The translations under genes were made by a program, and so were the position numbers. From Chrysaora quinquecirrha (taxonomy: Eukaryota; Cnidaria; Scyphozoa; Semaeostomeae; Pelagiidae): DNA of 64,000 nt. The stretch is from NCBI GenBank assembly GCA_014526335.1, contig JACTAT010000027.1, forward strand, positions 2,323,437 to 2,387,436. Reading direction: 5' to 3'. Shown one piece after another: positions 49,301 through 59,150 of the stretch. How positions within the stretch are numbered: position 1 is the stretch's first letter; every line of letters begins with the position of its first letter. The notes under the pieces were generated by a model. It worked only from the letters and a program-made list of their open reading frames with translations, searched no databases and had not been told where the DNA came from.

Positions 49301-52300
49301 CGGCAATAATTTCGTAAATAGCCGAATACCTACTGTATGGTATGGTAAAAAATAGATTTTTCCATAAGTACCATCGAGGGGCGATTCACTCCTTTGAAGT
49401 ATCGTACATCTTTGCTGCAAGTCCTATTGTTTTCTTGGAAATCCCTTGGAAGTCCTTTTGTTTTAATAGAAATCTCGTACGCTTTTTCGCAGAGTGAAAT
49501 GCCCCTCGAGTACCATAACACAATAGTTGGGATTCGAACCTGGGCTGTATGACCAGAGAAAAACTACGTTCCCACAGAGCTATAGAGCTCAACAAAATAA
49601 ATGAATAACTCTCAAATTCACACAGCCCAAAGCTCTCCTCTCGTTAGACTTTTTGTGTTTGAACTATATTGAGCCTTCTTCAGCACTATACATATTTATA
49701 TATGTTCATCGTGACATAAATATATATACACAATCTATCCTGATGTCAGCAAAATAGTACATTACTTGCAGGCGCACTGAACCTTATCCAGATATGGGTG
49801 AATGCATTTTGAAATGAGGGTGTGCTTTTAAAGGGGTAATAACGCATTTATTGATCAGCGGTGACAAAAATTGTGCTGCAATTGAACGCATGAAAAAGAG
49901 CCATGCTTATCACTAATAGTGCGTTTCACTTTTTTATCGTTTTATTGATTTTTATTTAATTTGATTTTTCTTGCAGAGTAACAGAATAATCAAGTTGGAA
50001 GGCTTAGAAAGTCTCGGAAATCTAAAAGAATTTTACATCAGTCATAATGGCATCGATAAACTCGAAGGACTAGAGAAAAATGTAAGTTATCGATCGTGGT
50101 TTTCCGTCGTGTTTTTACCCTTTATATTACACTCGTTTACATAAGAGCTAGTAAAAATTTTATCTCTCCTTGGTTGTTAATTTCCGTAGAGAGTAGAATT
50201 TCTCAGTTAAGACTCGATGAGGCACCCGTTTTATGTAAAAAAATAGCTTGCCTGCTTGCTTCCCTGTTTTTTGCTTTTTTCATTTGGTTTCTTTGGCTTA
50301 CTTTCATATTCAGCACAATTTTGTTAACCGCATCCCTTTCTTCCCCTATTGGCAGTCCTGCACAGTAGACCAAATAGACCTTTCTCCAACATTTTTGGAC
50401 GTGAAAGTGGTCAGAAAGGCCAAGTGGTGAGCGAGTGGTGCTCGCAATCTATGATTGTGGGTTCGATTTCCAGGTCAGACTCATCGCGAGAAGTTAAGAG
50501 ATTATGCTGAGATTATCCCTGGGCCATTCAGTGGTAACTAACTCACTAACTCACTCACTAACTCACTAACTAACTAACTAACTAACTAACCAACTAACTA
50601 ACAAACTAACTAGCTAACTAACTAACTCACTAACTAACTAACTAACTCACTAACTAGCTAAATAACTAACTAACTAACTAACTAAATAATTAACTAACTG
50701 ACTAACTAACAAACTAACTAACTAAATTACTTAATAACTATCTAACTAACTAACTAACTAACTAATTAACCAACTAACTAACTAACCAACTAACTAACTA
50801 AATTACTAACTAACTAACTAACTAACTTACTAACTAACTGACAACTTGAATTGTACAAAACTTCAGAATTGCGACAAAGAGCGGAAACATTTTCGGGCAT
50901 ACTTAAAAGCTTTTTTCGTCTGATACTCCTCAGAGTATGAACGTCAGAAACTATAACTAATAAACTAACTAACTAACTAACTAATTTACTTACTAGCTAA
51001 CTAACTAACCAACTAGCTAACTAACTAATTTACCTACTGACTAACTAACTAACTTATTCACTAACTAGCTAACTAGCAAACTTACTAACTAACTAACTAA
51101 CTAACCAACTAGCTTACTAACTAACTAACCAACTAGCTAACTAACTAACTTACTAAATAACTAATTAACTAACTAACTAACCAACTAGCTTACTAACTAA
51201 CTAACCACCTAGCTAGCTAACTAACTAACTAACTAACTAAGTAACTAACTAACTAACTAACGAAATAAATAAACACTATTTGAACCAAATCTAATTGATG
51301 TTTTGATGTGGACGAAGATAGTTTACGATAATTCGTTTCTTCTGTTAGCTCAAGCTAACTACGCTAGATGTGGCTGGAAATCGAATCAAGAAAATTGAGA
51401 ATGTATCACACCTAAAGGAACTCGAGGAATTCTGGGTGAGTCAGTTGAATATTGAATTCGAGTGTGTGTCTCTGGCGTCTGCTACTCTTAATAGATGAGA
51501 AAAGGTTTATCACTGTAAATAATCAAGAATTAGGAAGCCGGTTCCATACGTTTGCAGTCAAGACTCACGTAAATTGTACTTTACGCATGTATCAAATGTT
51601 TCCTTGAGTAGTTTCAAGTTTTGCTCATATAGTCTTTGTATCATAGTCATCATACTAAATATGCAGTAAAAATCAAGGAAGTATTAAGGAACTATTGGTA
51701 CTAAAATACAATCCCGGGGGGTACTCCCTAATGTAGGCTGACAGGTATGTGCCCCTCATATGGGTGGGTTTTTCTTCGAAAATTCCTTACAGCGGGGTCC
51801 GATTTATGCCTAATATACATTAAACGTTGGTATAGAATCAAATTTCCTCAACATTGGGTACGAAAATTCTTATACAAAATCATAAAACTGGGTTGCTGAA
51901 TGTGTATATCAATACCTTAAAAGTGGGTTGGTTTGTAAAAACCGGGGGGCACAACTCTGTACATTTCAGGTTTAAGTACCCCCCAGAATACAATCAAAGG
52001 AGGACTGAAAATATGGAACTTTAGGAACTAGACCTTTAATTGCTTTATCAAATAAAAATCATGTAAGGTGAAAACAAACCAGATTTTTTCGTAACATCAA
52101 AACTTTCTTTGCTTCTAGTGCAATGATAATCAAGTGGATGATTGGAACTGCTTGGATGAGCTTCGAGAAATCCCAGCATTGGAGACGGTCTACTTGGAAA
52201 GGAATCCGATACAGAATTACGACATCAGTGCATACAGAAGAAAGGTCATTCTTGCTCTACCGAAAATTAAACAGCTGGACGCAACGTTAACTGGACATTA

Positions 52301-52301
52301 G
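40384..52301 (+). CDS. PPP1R7: protein phosphatase 1 regulatory subunit 7 (sds22), complete, 9 exons
   Basis: Exons 40384-40468, 41564-41607, 42649-42714, 43511-43641, 44122-44284, 44582-44698, 49977-50081, 51349-51435, 52119-52301 join in phase to 326 residues; human is 360, the difference being a shorter acidic N-terminus. sds22 is a leucine-rich-repeat partner that binds PP1 catalytic subunit in nucleus and cytoplasm and acts in PP1 maturation and mitotic control. After the Glu/Gly-rich start come about eleven 22-residue LRRs (VDLTHARLDKIQGL, TLCLRRNRLKEIENL, ELDLYDNLLTEIKNL, SLDLSYNKIRKIENL, MLELGSNRIRKLECL, KLYVGRNKITRLNGL, EFYISHNGIDKLEGL, TLDVAGNRIKKIENV), then the LRR cap ETVYLERNPIQNY and C-terminus IKQLDATLTGH. 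Introns often fall at the same point of the repeat. Intron 6 (5.3 kb) hosts a RING gene, a 22-bp satellite and foldback element 3. Confidence 0.96.
41035..41215 (-). repeat. tRNA-derived SINE, family 2, in PPP1R7 intron 1
   Basis: On the minus strand, GGCGTTGTGGTGTAATCC (box A region) and GGGTTCGAGCCC (box B) are followed by AACCTACTACTGAGATCCTAA and a 3' tail with CTTCACC repeats. It is nearly the complement of 43828-44010. Confidence 0.75.
42290..42480. repeat. fragment of the CTGACACTCCTCAGAGT family
   Basis: Shares GCCAATCAGAAAAA, GGCATTGTGTTTTAAACACC and AAAATGAACTCTTTCTGTC with the 33470-33860 copy. It lies in PPP1R7 intron 2. Confidence 0.55.
43828..44010 (+). repeat. tRNA-derived SINE, family 2, in PPP1R7 intron 4
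   Basis: GGTGCTGTGGCGTCGTGGTGCAATCC with box B GGGTTCGAGCCC 60 bp on (A-box part: GGCGTCGTGGTGCAATCC), then GTTAACCTACTACTGAGATCC and tail TTTCACCTTCACCG. Second copy at 41035-41215 (minus). Confidence 0.75.
44805..45311 (-). CDS. membrane-anchored RING-H2 E3 ubiquitin ligase, nested in PPP1R7 intron 6
   Basis: Single exon, 168 residues, opposite strand to its host gene. Residues ~5-28 form one transmembrane segment (IAMTISLIVFGLILCLLKVF) followed by an Arg-rich stretch (RSERNRRRTR), so the RING side should face the cytosol. A complete RING-H2 spans residues 99-139: C99, C102, C117, H119, H122, C125, C136, C139, with the usual Trp two residues before Leu (MRWL). RING-H2 proteins recruit E2 enzymes. 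Similar architectures occur in ATL-like/RNF families, but no orthologue is assigned. The ORF starts at 45311 and stops ~100 bp after the PPP1R7 exon 44582-44698. Intronless, so it may have arisen by retroposition. Confidence 0.85.
   Translation of the reverse strand: MSQWIAMTISLIVFGLILCLLKVFLWFLERSERNRRRTRIILSRQFRIQRPISIQIKSEFDSFEGRAMLSKAGDSAKTYGSTDRHSKLTGSAENVDVKCVICIEHFKEGEELVILTCGHVFHEFCIMRWLDEDNVCPVCRTCISESDLEFVIETISMNDLWRGKVTSV
46060..46710 (+). repeat. 22-bp satellite (CTCAAACCAGCTACCTTCAAAC), about 29 copies
   Basis: Almost perfect tandem copies, with one C-to-T variant near 46222. Because 22 is not a multiple of 3 and the unit has no stop in this strand, a 268-codon ORF with a 22-residue period results; it is not considered a gene. 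Located in PPP1R7 intron 6. Confidence 0.97.
46982..48901. mobile_element. foldback element 3 (1.9 kb) with near-identical 789-bp arms
   Basis: Arms 46982-47770 and 48113-48901 are mirror images (position sum 95883); translated ORFs of 70-100 codons are identical between arms over ~650 bp. Outer ends are GCATAACGTATG ... CATACGTTATGC. Outer parts are tandem units GTACAGTGGAGGGATACCAT and TTCAGTACAGTGGTGGATG; inner parts are unique (CTCTAAGCAGACAGTGATGCG, AAAATGGAAGCCCAGAACAC). The loop is only ~342 bp and has no ORF. CACCCC/GGGGTG lies just outside both ends with an 8-bp offset on the left; no target duplication was identified. It lies in PPP1R7 intron 6. Confidence 0.9.
49020..49700. mobile_element. 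AAACATT-family MITE fragment followed by a SINE (family 1)
   Basis: 49020-49320 matches the AAACATT family (TTTGATCGTTTGGC, CAAACAATGTTTGG). 49500-49690 on the minus strand has box A-like TAGCTCTGTGG and box B GGTTCGAATCC, plus the CTTCAGCACTATAC segment shared with 715-1270. PPP1R7 intron 6. Confidence 0.6.
50395..50530 (+). repeat. tRNA-derived SINE, family 3, PPP1R7 intron 7
   Basis: AAGTGGTGAGCGAGTGGTG (box A-like) and GTGGGTTCGATTTCC (box B) in plus orientation, running directly into the CTAA array, which may have grown from its 3' tail. Confidence 0.65.
50533..51275. repeat. (CTAA)n tetranucleotide array, ~740 bp, interrupted by a repeat fragment
   Basis: Variants CTAA/CTCA/CTTA/CTAG over the whole span, broken at about 50850-50955 by a fragment of the CTGACACTCCTCAGAGT family. 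PPP1R7 intron 7. A similar array lies at 62446-62990 in another gene. Confidence 0.95.
51714..51986. mobile_element. 273-bp MITE with 9-bp target duplication
   Basis: Ends CCGGGGGGTACT ... AGTACCCCCCAG, flanked by AATACAATC at 51705-51713 and 51987-51995. The 9-bp duplication fits MULE-type mobilisation. I recall very similar ends as abundant in anthozoan genomes, which is the main hint to the host's identity. PPP1R7 intron 8. Confidence 0.88.
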
Positions 52302-52329
52302 GTAACTTCTTGGGCTTGCATTAGGTAAA

Positions 52330-52930
52330 CCGTCAAACATGTTGGTCCAACATTTTAAATTTGCCTTACAACATGTCTGGCCACGTCCAAAAACATTGCT
52401 TGACAAGCGAAAGTAACAAACTTTGTGGTGTGATGTTTCTGAAAAAGTTCAAACACTTAACACAAACAGAAAATGTTGAACGAGCAATGTTTTTGGATGT
52501 GGCCATATGGTCAAACATTTTGCTTGACCAGCAAATCTCAAATGTGGACCAAAAATGTTTGGTCAGGGCCTAACTTTCTTAACAAGCAAGTGAAGAGAGT
52601 GGCTAAATGTGACGTCATTCGAGTCTAACCTAGCCTTATAAGCATGATTTTGCCACCAGACAACACTTACTTGACAATCCAAACTTTGCAGAAAATTACA
52701 TCCAGGATTGTTTTCGAATCACATAGCAAAGCGAGATCTGTGTTCCATTTAGGAGTTTTAGAGAATCTGTCCACATCAAAACCAAAAGACCGGTTCTGTG
52801 ACGTTAACCGAAAAAGTTTGTTTTCTCACTTGGACTCTTCAATTAGTCCTATTCCGAGTTCGAGTTCGAGTCCAAGTAAGAAAACGAACTCTTTCTGTCT
52901 ACACAGATACGGCTTTTTTGGTTTTCATAT
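52330..52930. repeat. AAACATT-family copy (52330-52585) and CTGACACTCC-family fragment (52690-52930)
   Basis: First part: CCAACATTTTAAATTTGCC, GCTTGACAAGCGAAAG, ending GTCAGGGCCTAAC. Second part shares AATCACATAGCAAAGCG, GAAAACGAACTCTTTCTGTC and TTTTGGTTTT with the 33470-33860 copy. Downstream of the PPP1R7 stop, no gene. Confidence 0.55.
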
Positions 52931-53075
52931 GCACAGATTCCAGAACTTTTAAATTAAATAAGATAAACATCGATTTCAAGTTTTCCTGAAAGGGAACAGC
53001 GAATTGAAAACTTTTAAAAATAGATTCTTATGACGTCATGGCTAAGCCATTCTATTTGATTTACCTGTACTGTAA

Positions 53076-53388
53076 GGCCCTGGCCAAAGGATCAAACATT
53101 GTTGATCCAACATTTGAAATTTGCTTGGCAAGCAAAATGTTTGACCGTTTGGCCGCCTTTCCAACATTGCTTGTCAAACATTTCCTTTGTTTTTGACAAA
53201 CTGCAACAACTTGCAACACTTCACCACCAAGCAGTATTTCCTAGCAACAAAGCGTTCATGCTTGCGCATTAGCAATAACATTGTTGTTGGACAGCTATGT
53301 TTTTGGACGTGGCCAAACAGTCAAACATTTTTTCGTAAAGCAGATTGGAAATGTTGGACAAACAATGTTTGATCCTTTGCCCAGCGCC
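53076..53388. mobile_element. 313-bp MITE (AAACATT family, best-defined copy), TAA duplication
   Basis: GGCCCTGGCCAAAGGATCAAAC at the left mirrors GTTTGATCCTTTGCCCAGCGCC at the right, and CATTTGAAAT pairs with the inner ATTGGAAATG. Flanked by TAA at 53073-53075 and 53389-53391. The TWA duplication supports PIF/Harbinger mobilisation. Confidence 0.75.
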
Positions 53389-53394
53389 TAATAC

Positions 53395-54191
53395 GCGAGG
53401 TAGCAGGGTAGCTATACACGGCACTGTCGTCATACATCGATATGCACTGTTTTTAACCATTTATTGTAGTTATACATTAGATTTTATCACAAATTTTCTT
53501 GCAATTTGCAGTTAGAAATATGAATGAATTAATATGCAATCCTATAAATGTTTTTTGTTTGCTTCGCTCTTCCTGTTCTCTGTTGATCAGTTGCTTAGCC
53601 CAGAAATATTTTCAAGTGTATTTTCAACTGAAACAGTTAGCGACAATATAGTTCTTTCTCACCACCTCTCCGCGTTTAGGCTCGCTGCGCTGATCAATCT
53701 ACACTGTAGTTGTTACAACGATAACATGTCAACTCGCTCCACTTCTAAATCGCCCCACTTCCAACTTCGCCACACTCGAACAAATTTCGTGCCCCCCAAG
53801 GGGGGTGCGAAGCACCCAATCACGCACACAATTTTTGGAGGACACACGCAGTCAAGCATAAAAAATCTTTATTTTCACGTACCGACACAATTTTGAGCGT
53901 TTCTCCCCGAAATTACGCGCAAGGTTTATATTCAAGGCTGCTTTGTATTTCCTTATATCTGAAGGATTGGCTTTCAAAAATTCTTTCCGCGACAGGTTTG
54001 TAACAGGAGGTTTATGAACTTGTTAGCTATAAGCACGAATGCGCACGAATGAAAGAAATATGGTTAGTTGGCAATATTTGATGGATAAAATAAAAGGGCA
54101 AAATAACCGTCATTCCTCAAGCAAACTCAGATGCACGCAATCGCGCGCAAAAATCGTTTCATTTGAAGCTAGGGCGCGGTTGCAGTCTCGG
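53395..54191. other. intergenic, downstream of EF-1alpha, no gene seen
   Basis: An ORF at 53534-53896 has a hydrophobic start but no family resemblance and crosses low-complexity sequence. The EF-1alpha 3' UTR and poly(A) site (minus strand) must lie in the region just below 54192. Confidence 0.4.
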
Positions 54192-55586
54192 TCACTTCTT
54201 CTTGGTTGCTTTCTGGGCAGATTTTGTTGTTTTTCCACCAGCTCCGTCAGCCTTTTCAACAGTTTTGATGACACCAACAGCTACCGTTTGTTTCATGTCA
54301 CGGACAGCAAATCTTCCAAGAGGTGGGTAGTCACTGAAGCTCTCAACACACATGGGTTTGCTTGGGACAAGCTTGATGATAGCAGTATCTCCTGATTTGA
54401 CCTTTTGGGGGTTATCTTCCAATTTCCTTCCCGATCCTCTGTCAATCTTCTCAACCAGTTCAGCGAATTTGCAAGCAATGTGAGCTGTGTGACAGTCAAG
54501 GACGGGTGAATATCCAGCATGAATCTCACCAGGATGGTTCAAGATGGTAACTTGGGCATTGAAGCTCTTGGCCTCCTTTGGTGGATCATTCTTGGAATCA
54601 CCAGTAACCATACCACGCTTGATTTCCTTGACAGAGACGTTCTTGACGTTGAAACCAACGTTGTCACCAGGAAAAGCTTCTGGAAGATTTTCGTGGTGCA
54701 TTTCAACAGATTTGACTTCAGTGGTGATCATAGCTGGGCAGAAAGTGACAACAAAACCTGGTTTCAGAGTACCAGTCTCAACACGACCAACTGGGACCGT
54801 TCCAATACCTCCAATCTTGTAAACATCCTGAAGTGGCAATCTCAATGGCTTGTGGGCAGGTCTGCTTGGTGGGAGGATGGCATCCAAAGCTTCAAACAAA
54901 GTAGTTCCACTTGCTTTTTCTTTCTTCTTGGTTGTGTTCCATCCCTTGTACCACTTCATTCGCTCACTTGATTCAAGCATGTTGTCTCCGTGGAATCCAG
55001 AAATTGGCACAAAGGCAACAGCAGCTGGGTTGTATCCAATTTTCTTCAGGTAGCTCGAGACTTCATTGACAATTTCATTGAATCTGGCTTCACTGAATGG
55101 AGGCTCAGTTGTGTCCATTTTGTTTGTGCAGACAATCATTTCGTTTACACCAAGTGTGTAAGCAAGAAGAGCGTGTTCACGGGTTTGTCCATTCTTTGAG
55201 ATACCAGCTTCAAATTCATCAGTTCCAGAAGCAACAATGAGCACAGCACAATCAGCCTGAGATGTACCAGTGATCATGTTCTTGATGAAATCACGATGTC
55301 CTGGGGCATCAATAACAGTGATGTAAAACTTTTTCGTCTCAAATTTCCACAAGGCAATGTCAATAGTGATACCACGTTCACGTTCAGCCTTCAGTTTGTC
55401 CAAAACCCAGGCGTATTTGAATGAACCTTTGCCCATTTCTTGGGCTTCCTTCTCAAACTTTTCGATTGCACGCTTATCGATTCCACCACATTTGTAGATG
55501 AGATGACCAGTTGTGGTTGATTTACCAGAATCGACGTGTCCAATGACAACAATGTTGATGTGAACCTTATCTGACTTTGGTGGCAT
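54192..55586 (-). CDS. EEF1A: translation elongation factor 1-alpha
   Basis: An intact 464-residue ORF without introns; metazoan EF-1alpha is usually ~462. It carries aminoacyl-tRNA to the ribosomal A site as a GTP complex in the cytosol. Visible motifs: P-loop GHVDSGKST, switch region [21 protein letters not shown], then domain 2 ([25 protein letters not shown]) and domain 3 ([30 protein letters not shown]). The C-terminus ends in the typical basic [11 protein letters not shown]. Upstream on the minus strand are an ATTGG (inverted CCAAT) and a CTCCTTTTTTTTC pyrimidine tract that could be a TOP-type transcription start. A recent retrocopy is possible, but the ORF is undamaged, and strong conservation suggests a functional gene. 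Confidence 0.98.
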   Translation of the reverse strand: MPPKSDKVHINIVVIGHVDSGKSTTTGHLIYKCGGIDKRAIEKFEKEAQEMGKGSFKYAWVLDKLKAERERGITIDIALWKFETKKFYITVIDAPGHRDFIKNMITGTSQADCAVLIVASGTDEFEAGISKNGQTREHALLAYTLGVNEMIVCTNKMDTTEPPFSEARFNEIVNEVSSYLKKIGYNPAAVAFVPISGFHGDNMLESSERMKWYKGWNTTKKKEKASGTTLFEALDAILPPSRPAHKPLRLPLQDVYKIGGIGTVPVGRVETGTLKPGFVVTFCPAMITTEVKSVEMHHENLPEAFPGDNVGFNVKNVSVKEIKRGMVTGDSKNDPPKEAKSFNAQVTILNHPGEIHAGYSPVLDCHTAHIACKFAELVEKIDRGSGRKLEDNPQKVKSGDTAIIKLVPSKPMCVESFSDYPPLGRFAVRDMKQTVAVGVIKTVEKADGAGGKTTKSAQKATKKK

Positions 55587-56504
55587 TTTGGATGTTTATT
55601 TGTGACCCATTTGTGATCAATTTGTGAACTATACACACTTGCTTGGTCGTGGAAGGCCAATGAAAAAAAAGGAGTGGCCCTGCCGAGCGAATTTTACATT
55701 CGGGTGCAGTTACCAGTGGATACATATCAAATCAATTCACATTAGAATGCGAACCATCCCACATTTGCGGGAAAATAAATGAATGCTTTTTGCAAAATAA
55801 ATAATAACCGTTGTAAATAAATAAAGAAAGCATGACGTAAAGAAGGAAATATTTGGTTGCCATGTCAAGCTGTTCAAGTCACTAAGCAATGTAATAAAAT
55901 TACTATTGTTTAAAATGATTGACATCTATTGTTCTTTGACAACAAGTAATTGTTTTCTCGAATCAATTGAACAATTCTATTGTTATGTGGTTCGGAAAGA
56001 ATGTTGTGTTTTATGAGTTGGCAGTTGGCTGGGCTGGCAATTTCTTTCCTCATCACAACAGTTCAACTTCGGTTGGAGAACTCCTTGCTGCAGGTTTAAC
56101 GTACGAAAAACATCTTCAATCTCTAGGTAAGAACGATTCTAGGTACATTTTTATCTTCTTCTTAGATCCATATTTGTATTTCGCGGGTGTAAAATGTTTT
56201 CTGCATAACAAGCTGTGGCAAAGTTGGGAAATCTTGTTGCAGCGACAAGGCCTAGGCCCATTTCGTGATTTCGTTTCTTGATGTCCGCCCCTCCTTGATT
56301 TGCTCTGATTTGCCGATGGTGATCATCTAAAATCTTTAGATTTCCATGAAGACAGACTGAAATTTTGGAGGCAAAGCAAAAATTATTCAATCAAATTAAT
56401 CTAGGTGTAATTTTTTACGTCTTAGCGCTTGTGATCTGTACAGGGAATGCACCATTGAATATATCGTATTGTAAATTATTTTGTCTTCTTTGTAGAAATC
56501 AAAA

Positions 56505-59150
56505 ATGCCTAAACCAAACACAGATTGCCAAGTTTTGTCTCCAAATGCCATTCAAGTAAGTGAATGCAAAGACGAAATGAAAGTCAGGAAGCTTGACCAC
56601 ATGGAGGAGTTTACAAGAAGTCTGACAGTTGATGCAAGAGCAGCAGTGGCACTGGGCCAATGCATTGATATGAATGCTGCAAAGAAATTCATTGAAATCA
56701 TAGAAAGATGTGATGGAACACTTATTACATCTGGAATCGGTAAGAGCTCAGATTTCCTATCTGCATTACACAGGGAAGGAGCAAAAATGACACAGATTGG
56801 ATGATTAAGAAGTTATTGTACTGCTACCCTGGTCTAACATCATGTTGCGAGATCGAGCGCAACAGCACACGATCTGCAATGCTATCGATGGTGTCTTGAT
56901 ACAGCTTTTAGATTGAAAGGTTCGCAATAGACCCCTTGATCCAAGGGATGTCCTTGCTCTACAAAGTGGTTTCGAAATCCCAAGAAATTGAAGAGATTCA
57001 CTCAAAAAAAACAGCAGAAACTGTTTGTTAAAGACCCTCTAACAAGAAGGTCCGGGCTGCAATTGCAACCTAGCATCCCTGCCAGTCTGCCCCTGTACCT
57101 GTAATGTTCTAGAACAAGACACCCAAACTGGTTGCCAGGTAGCTTTAGCTTGGTTTAGAACATTGGAAGAATTTCATTGAGTCTGTTGATTTTTATAGGA
57201 AAGTCTGGAATCGTTGCTGAAAGAATGGCTGCTTCATTATCATCAACTGGAACACCAGCTCACTATGTACATGGTGCTGAGTGGACCCATGGAGACTTAG
57301 GTAGATCATTGCTATGTCCTATTTTGTTTTATCTGAATGAAACTTTCATTAATTTTCTGACTGGCTGAAGGTTTTCATTATGTAGATGACTTCCGTTAAG
57401 AATTAATTTAAGGTTCTACACCTTTCAATTGTTTTCTCTGCTGCTATCACCCTTATGTAATAGAGGAAGTCCGCTGTTGTGTCCTATCTGATGCAAAGTC
57501 AAATGGAAAATTGGTATTGTATTTCGAAAGCCAATCAGCTCAGGGAATACAGCAAGATGATAAATGATATATATTTGATTAATGAGTCTGAAAAAAAGAA
57601 CTCTGTCTGTCTACACATAACTGTCCTTTTGGTTTTGATGTGGACCGATTCTGACTGGTGCATCAGTGTACACTTGACTTAAGGAAAGTTTCGAGGCTGC
57701 GGGCAGGCTACTCGATCCTCATCTGAGTATAAGTTCCATGCTTTAGTCAATTGATACAATCTGTTGACATTTGTACTCTGAGGAGCATCAGATGAAAAAA
57801 GCTTTTTATTATGCCCAAATATGTTTCTGCTATATCTCACAGTTTTTAAGTTTTGTAAATCTCAAGGACTAATGTCATTTTCTTTTTGACAGGCAAAGCA
57901 CGCAGAGGAGACGTTTGTGTCTTCTTCTCACACAGTGGCAACACTAGAGAATGCGTGTTTGCATCAACTATTCTCAGAGAAAGAGGTGTTCACATTTTAG
58001 CCATTGTTGGTAAACCAGAATGTGATTTAGCAAGAGTTGGTGATGCAATTTTGACCTATAAAGTTGATCATCCATTAGAGGAACCTATTGGAGGTGTCCC
58101 AACTACAAGTGTAATGTTACAGGTAATAATATGATATTATCTTTAAGGGACCATGTCCATTGAGTGTCTAAAAAGCCTATATTCTAGAAGTTTTTTGTCT
58201 AATTAGATCACCAATAAGTCTAAGTAGACGCATGACAGAAATCGATGAACTGCTGGAAGGGTTGGAATAGATGGAGTTGAAACAACATTCAGGATCTAAT
58301 TGGCTTGGGGTTAGAAGTACGAGATCCAAGGTCGGAGTTTGTTTGACGGATTTTCAAGGTGGAGTTTCAGGGTTGCAATGTATTTTCATGATTCCTACAC
58401 CTACCTCTTGTATTTTTAGCAGAATTGATGTAAACAAAATTGTTTGACAAATGTTCCCATTGTAAGCAAACTGCTAAAACGCTTTCTTATTGTAAAGCTT
58501 CCATACTTTGAATAAACAAATATAGTGAGTAAGTGACAATTTATATCAAGAATGTCACAGTAAAATTAGTAAAAAATCTGCACCAATATTAATGGAAATT
58601 GCGATAATCAGCGGAAACATTTTCGGGCATAGCTACTTAATTAAGTTTTTTTAGTCTGACACTCCTATGAGAGCCAGAAACAGACTGAAACGTTAGACTA
58701 ATGCGGAACTTATACCCAGATGTGGATCGAAATGCACCAATCAGAATAAGAAGCGGATTGGAATTGTGTTTTACACACCAATCAGCTTGCAGGATACAGT
58801 GGGACACCAGTAGAATTCATTGAAAAGAATTACCAAGAAGAGGGCGATCAGCTTGCGGGAGTTCTGTACTACTAAGAAATTGTTAATGGAAATCTTAATA
58901 AATGGGAAGGTCCTAAAAAGAGCGAGGGGTTGGAAATGTTCACAAATTAATTAGTGGGGGACGGCAATAAGGTACTCTACCTAAGAGGACATAATCTCAA
59001 TTATCTCTTATTCTTCAGGAAATGGTGGTAAATGCTGTTGTTGCAGAAATGATCAAAAGACGAAAGTACACAAAAGTTGAATTTGCTCGCAATCATCCTG
59101 GAGGCTCCTTGGGTAAGCTGTTGTGTGACAAAGAGGGAAAACCATTATAA
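56505..59150 (+). CDS. SIS-domain sugar-phosphate isomerase, KpsF/GutQ/KdsD type, 4 coding exons
   Basis: Coding exons 56505-56739, 57199-57300, 57893-58122 and 59019-59150 join in phase to 232 residues. In bacteria this family interconverts ribulose 5-phosphate and arabinose 5-phosphate (Kdo pathway). Diagnostic motifs: ITSGIGKSG with the substrate-contacting Lys; STGTPAHYVHGAEWTHGDLG with the conserved His; FFSHSGNTREC (the SIS phosphate loop); and NHPGGSLGKLL, whose His is catalytic in KdsD. The bacterial C-terminal CBS pair is absent; the ORF stops at 59148, fifteen codons after HPGGSLG. A GTAAGC at 59113 looks like a donor, but read-through matches the family (LGKLL). An acceptor TTTGTAG just before 56495 implies a 5' leader exon, perhaps ending at CTCTAG|GTAAG near 56127. 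The substrate in an animal is unknown. Confidence 0.87.
57470..57840. repeat. CTGACACTCC-family copy in intron 2 of the SIS gene
   Basis: Opposite orientation to 33470: AAAGAACTCTGTCTGTCTAC, TTTTGGTTTTGATGTGGAC, CTCTGAGGAGCATCAGATG and AAAAAGCTTTTTATTATGCCC. A further copy is at 58590-58880 in intron 3. Confidence 0.6.
58590..58880. repeat. CTGACACTCC-family copy in intron 3 of the SIS gene
   Basis: Contains CGGAAACATTTTCGGGCATAG, CTGACACTCCTATGAGAG, ATGCACCAATCAGAATAAG and GTGTTTTACACACCAATCAGC, in the same orientation as the 33470 copy. Confidence 0.6.

Noticed and set aside
49500..49600. True tRNA gene (box A and box B on the minus strand)
   Set aside because: No full cloverleaf or acceptor stem pairing seen; similar copies elsewhere carry a shared 3' body, so SINE.
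54519..55199. Plus-strand ORFs across EF-1alpha
   Set aside because: Antisense shadows of the conserved EF-1alpha coding sequence.
55967..56281. ORF upstream of the SIS gene with a CTCTAG|GTAAG donor
   Set aside because: Joining it to the 56495 acceptor gives an early stop, so if transcribed it is more likely a leader exon; not called as coding.
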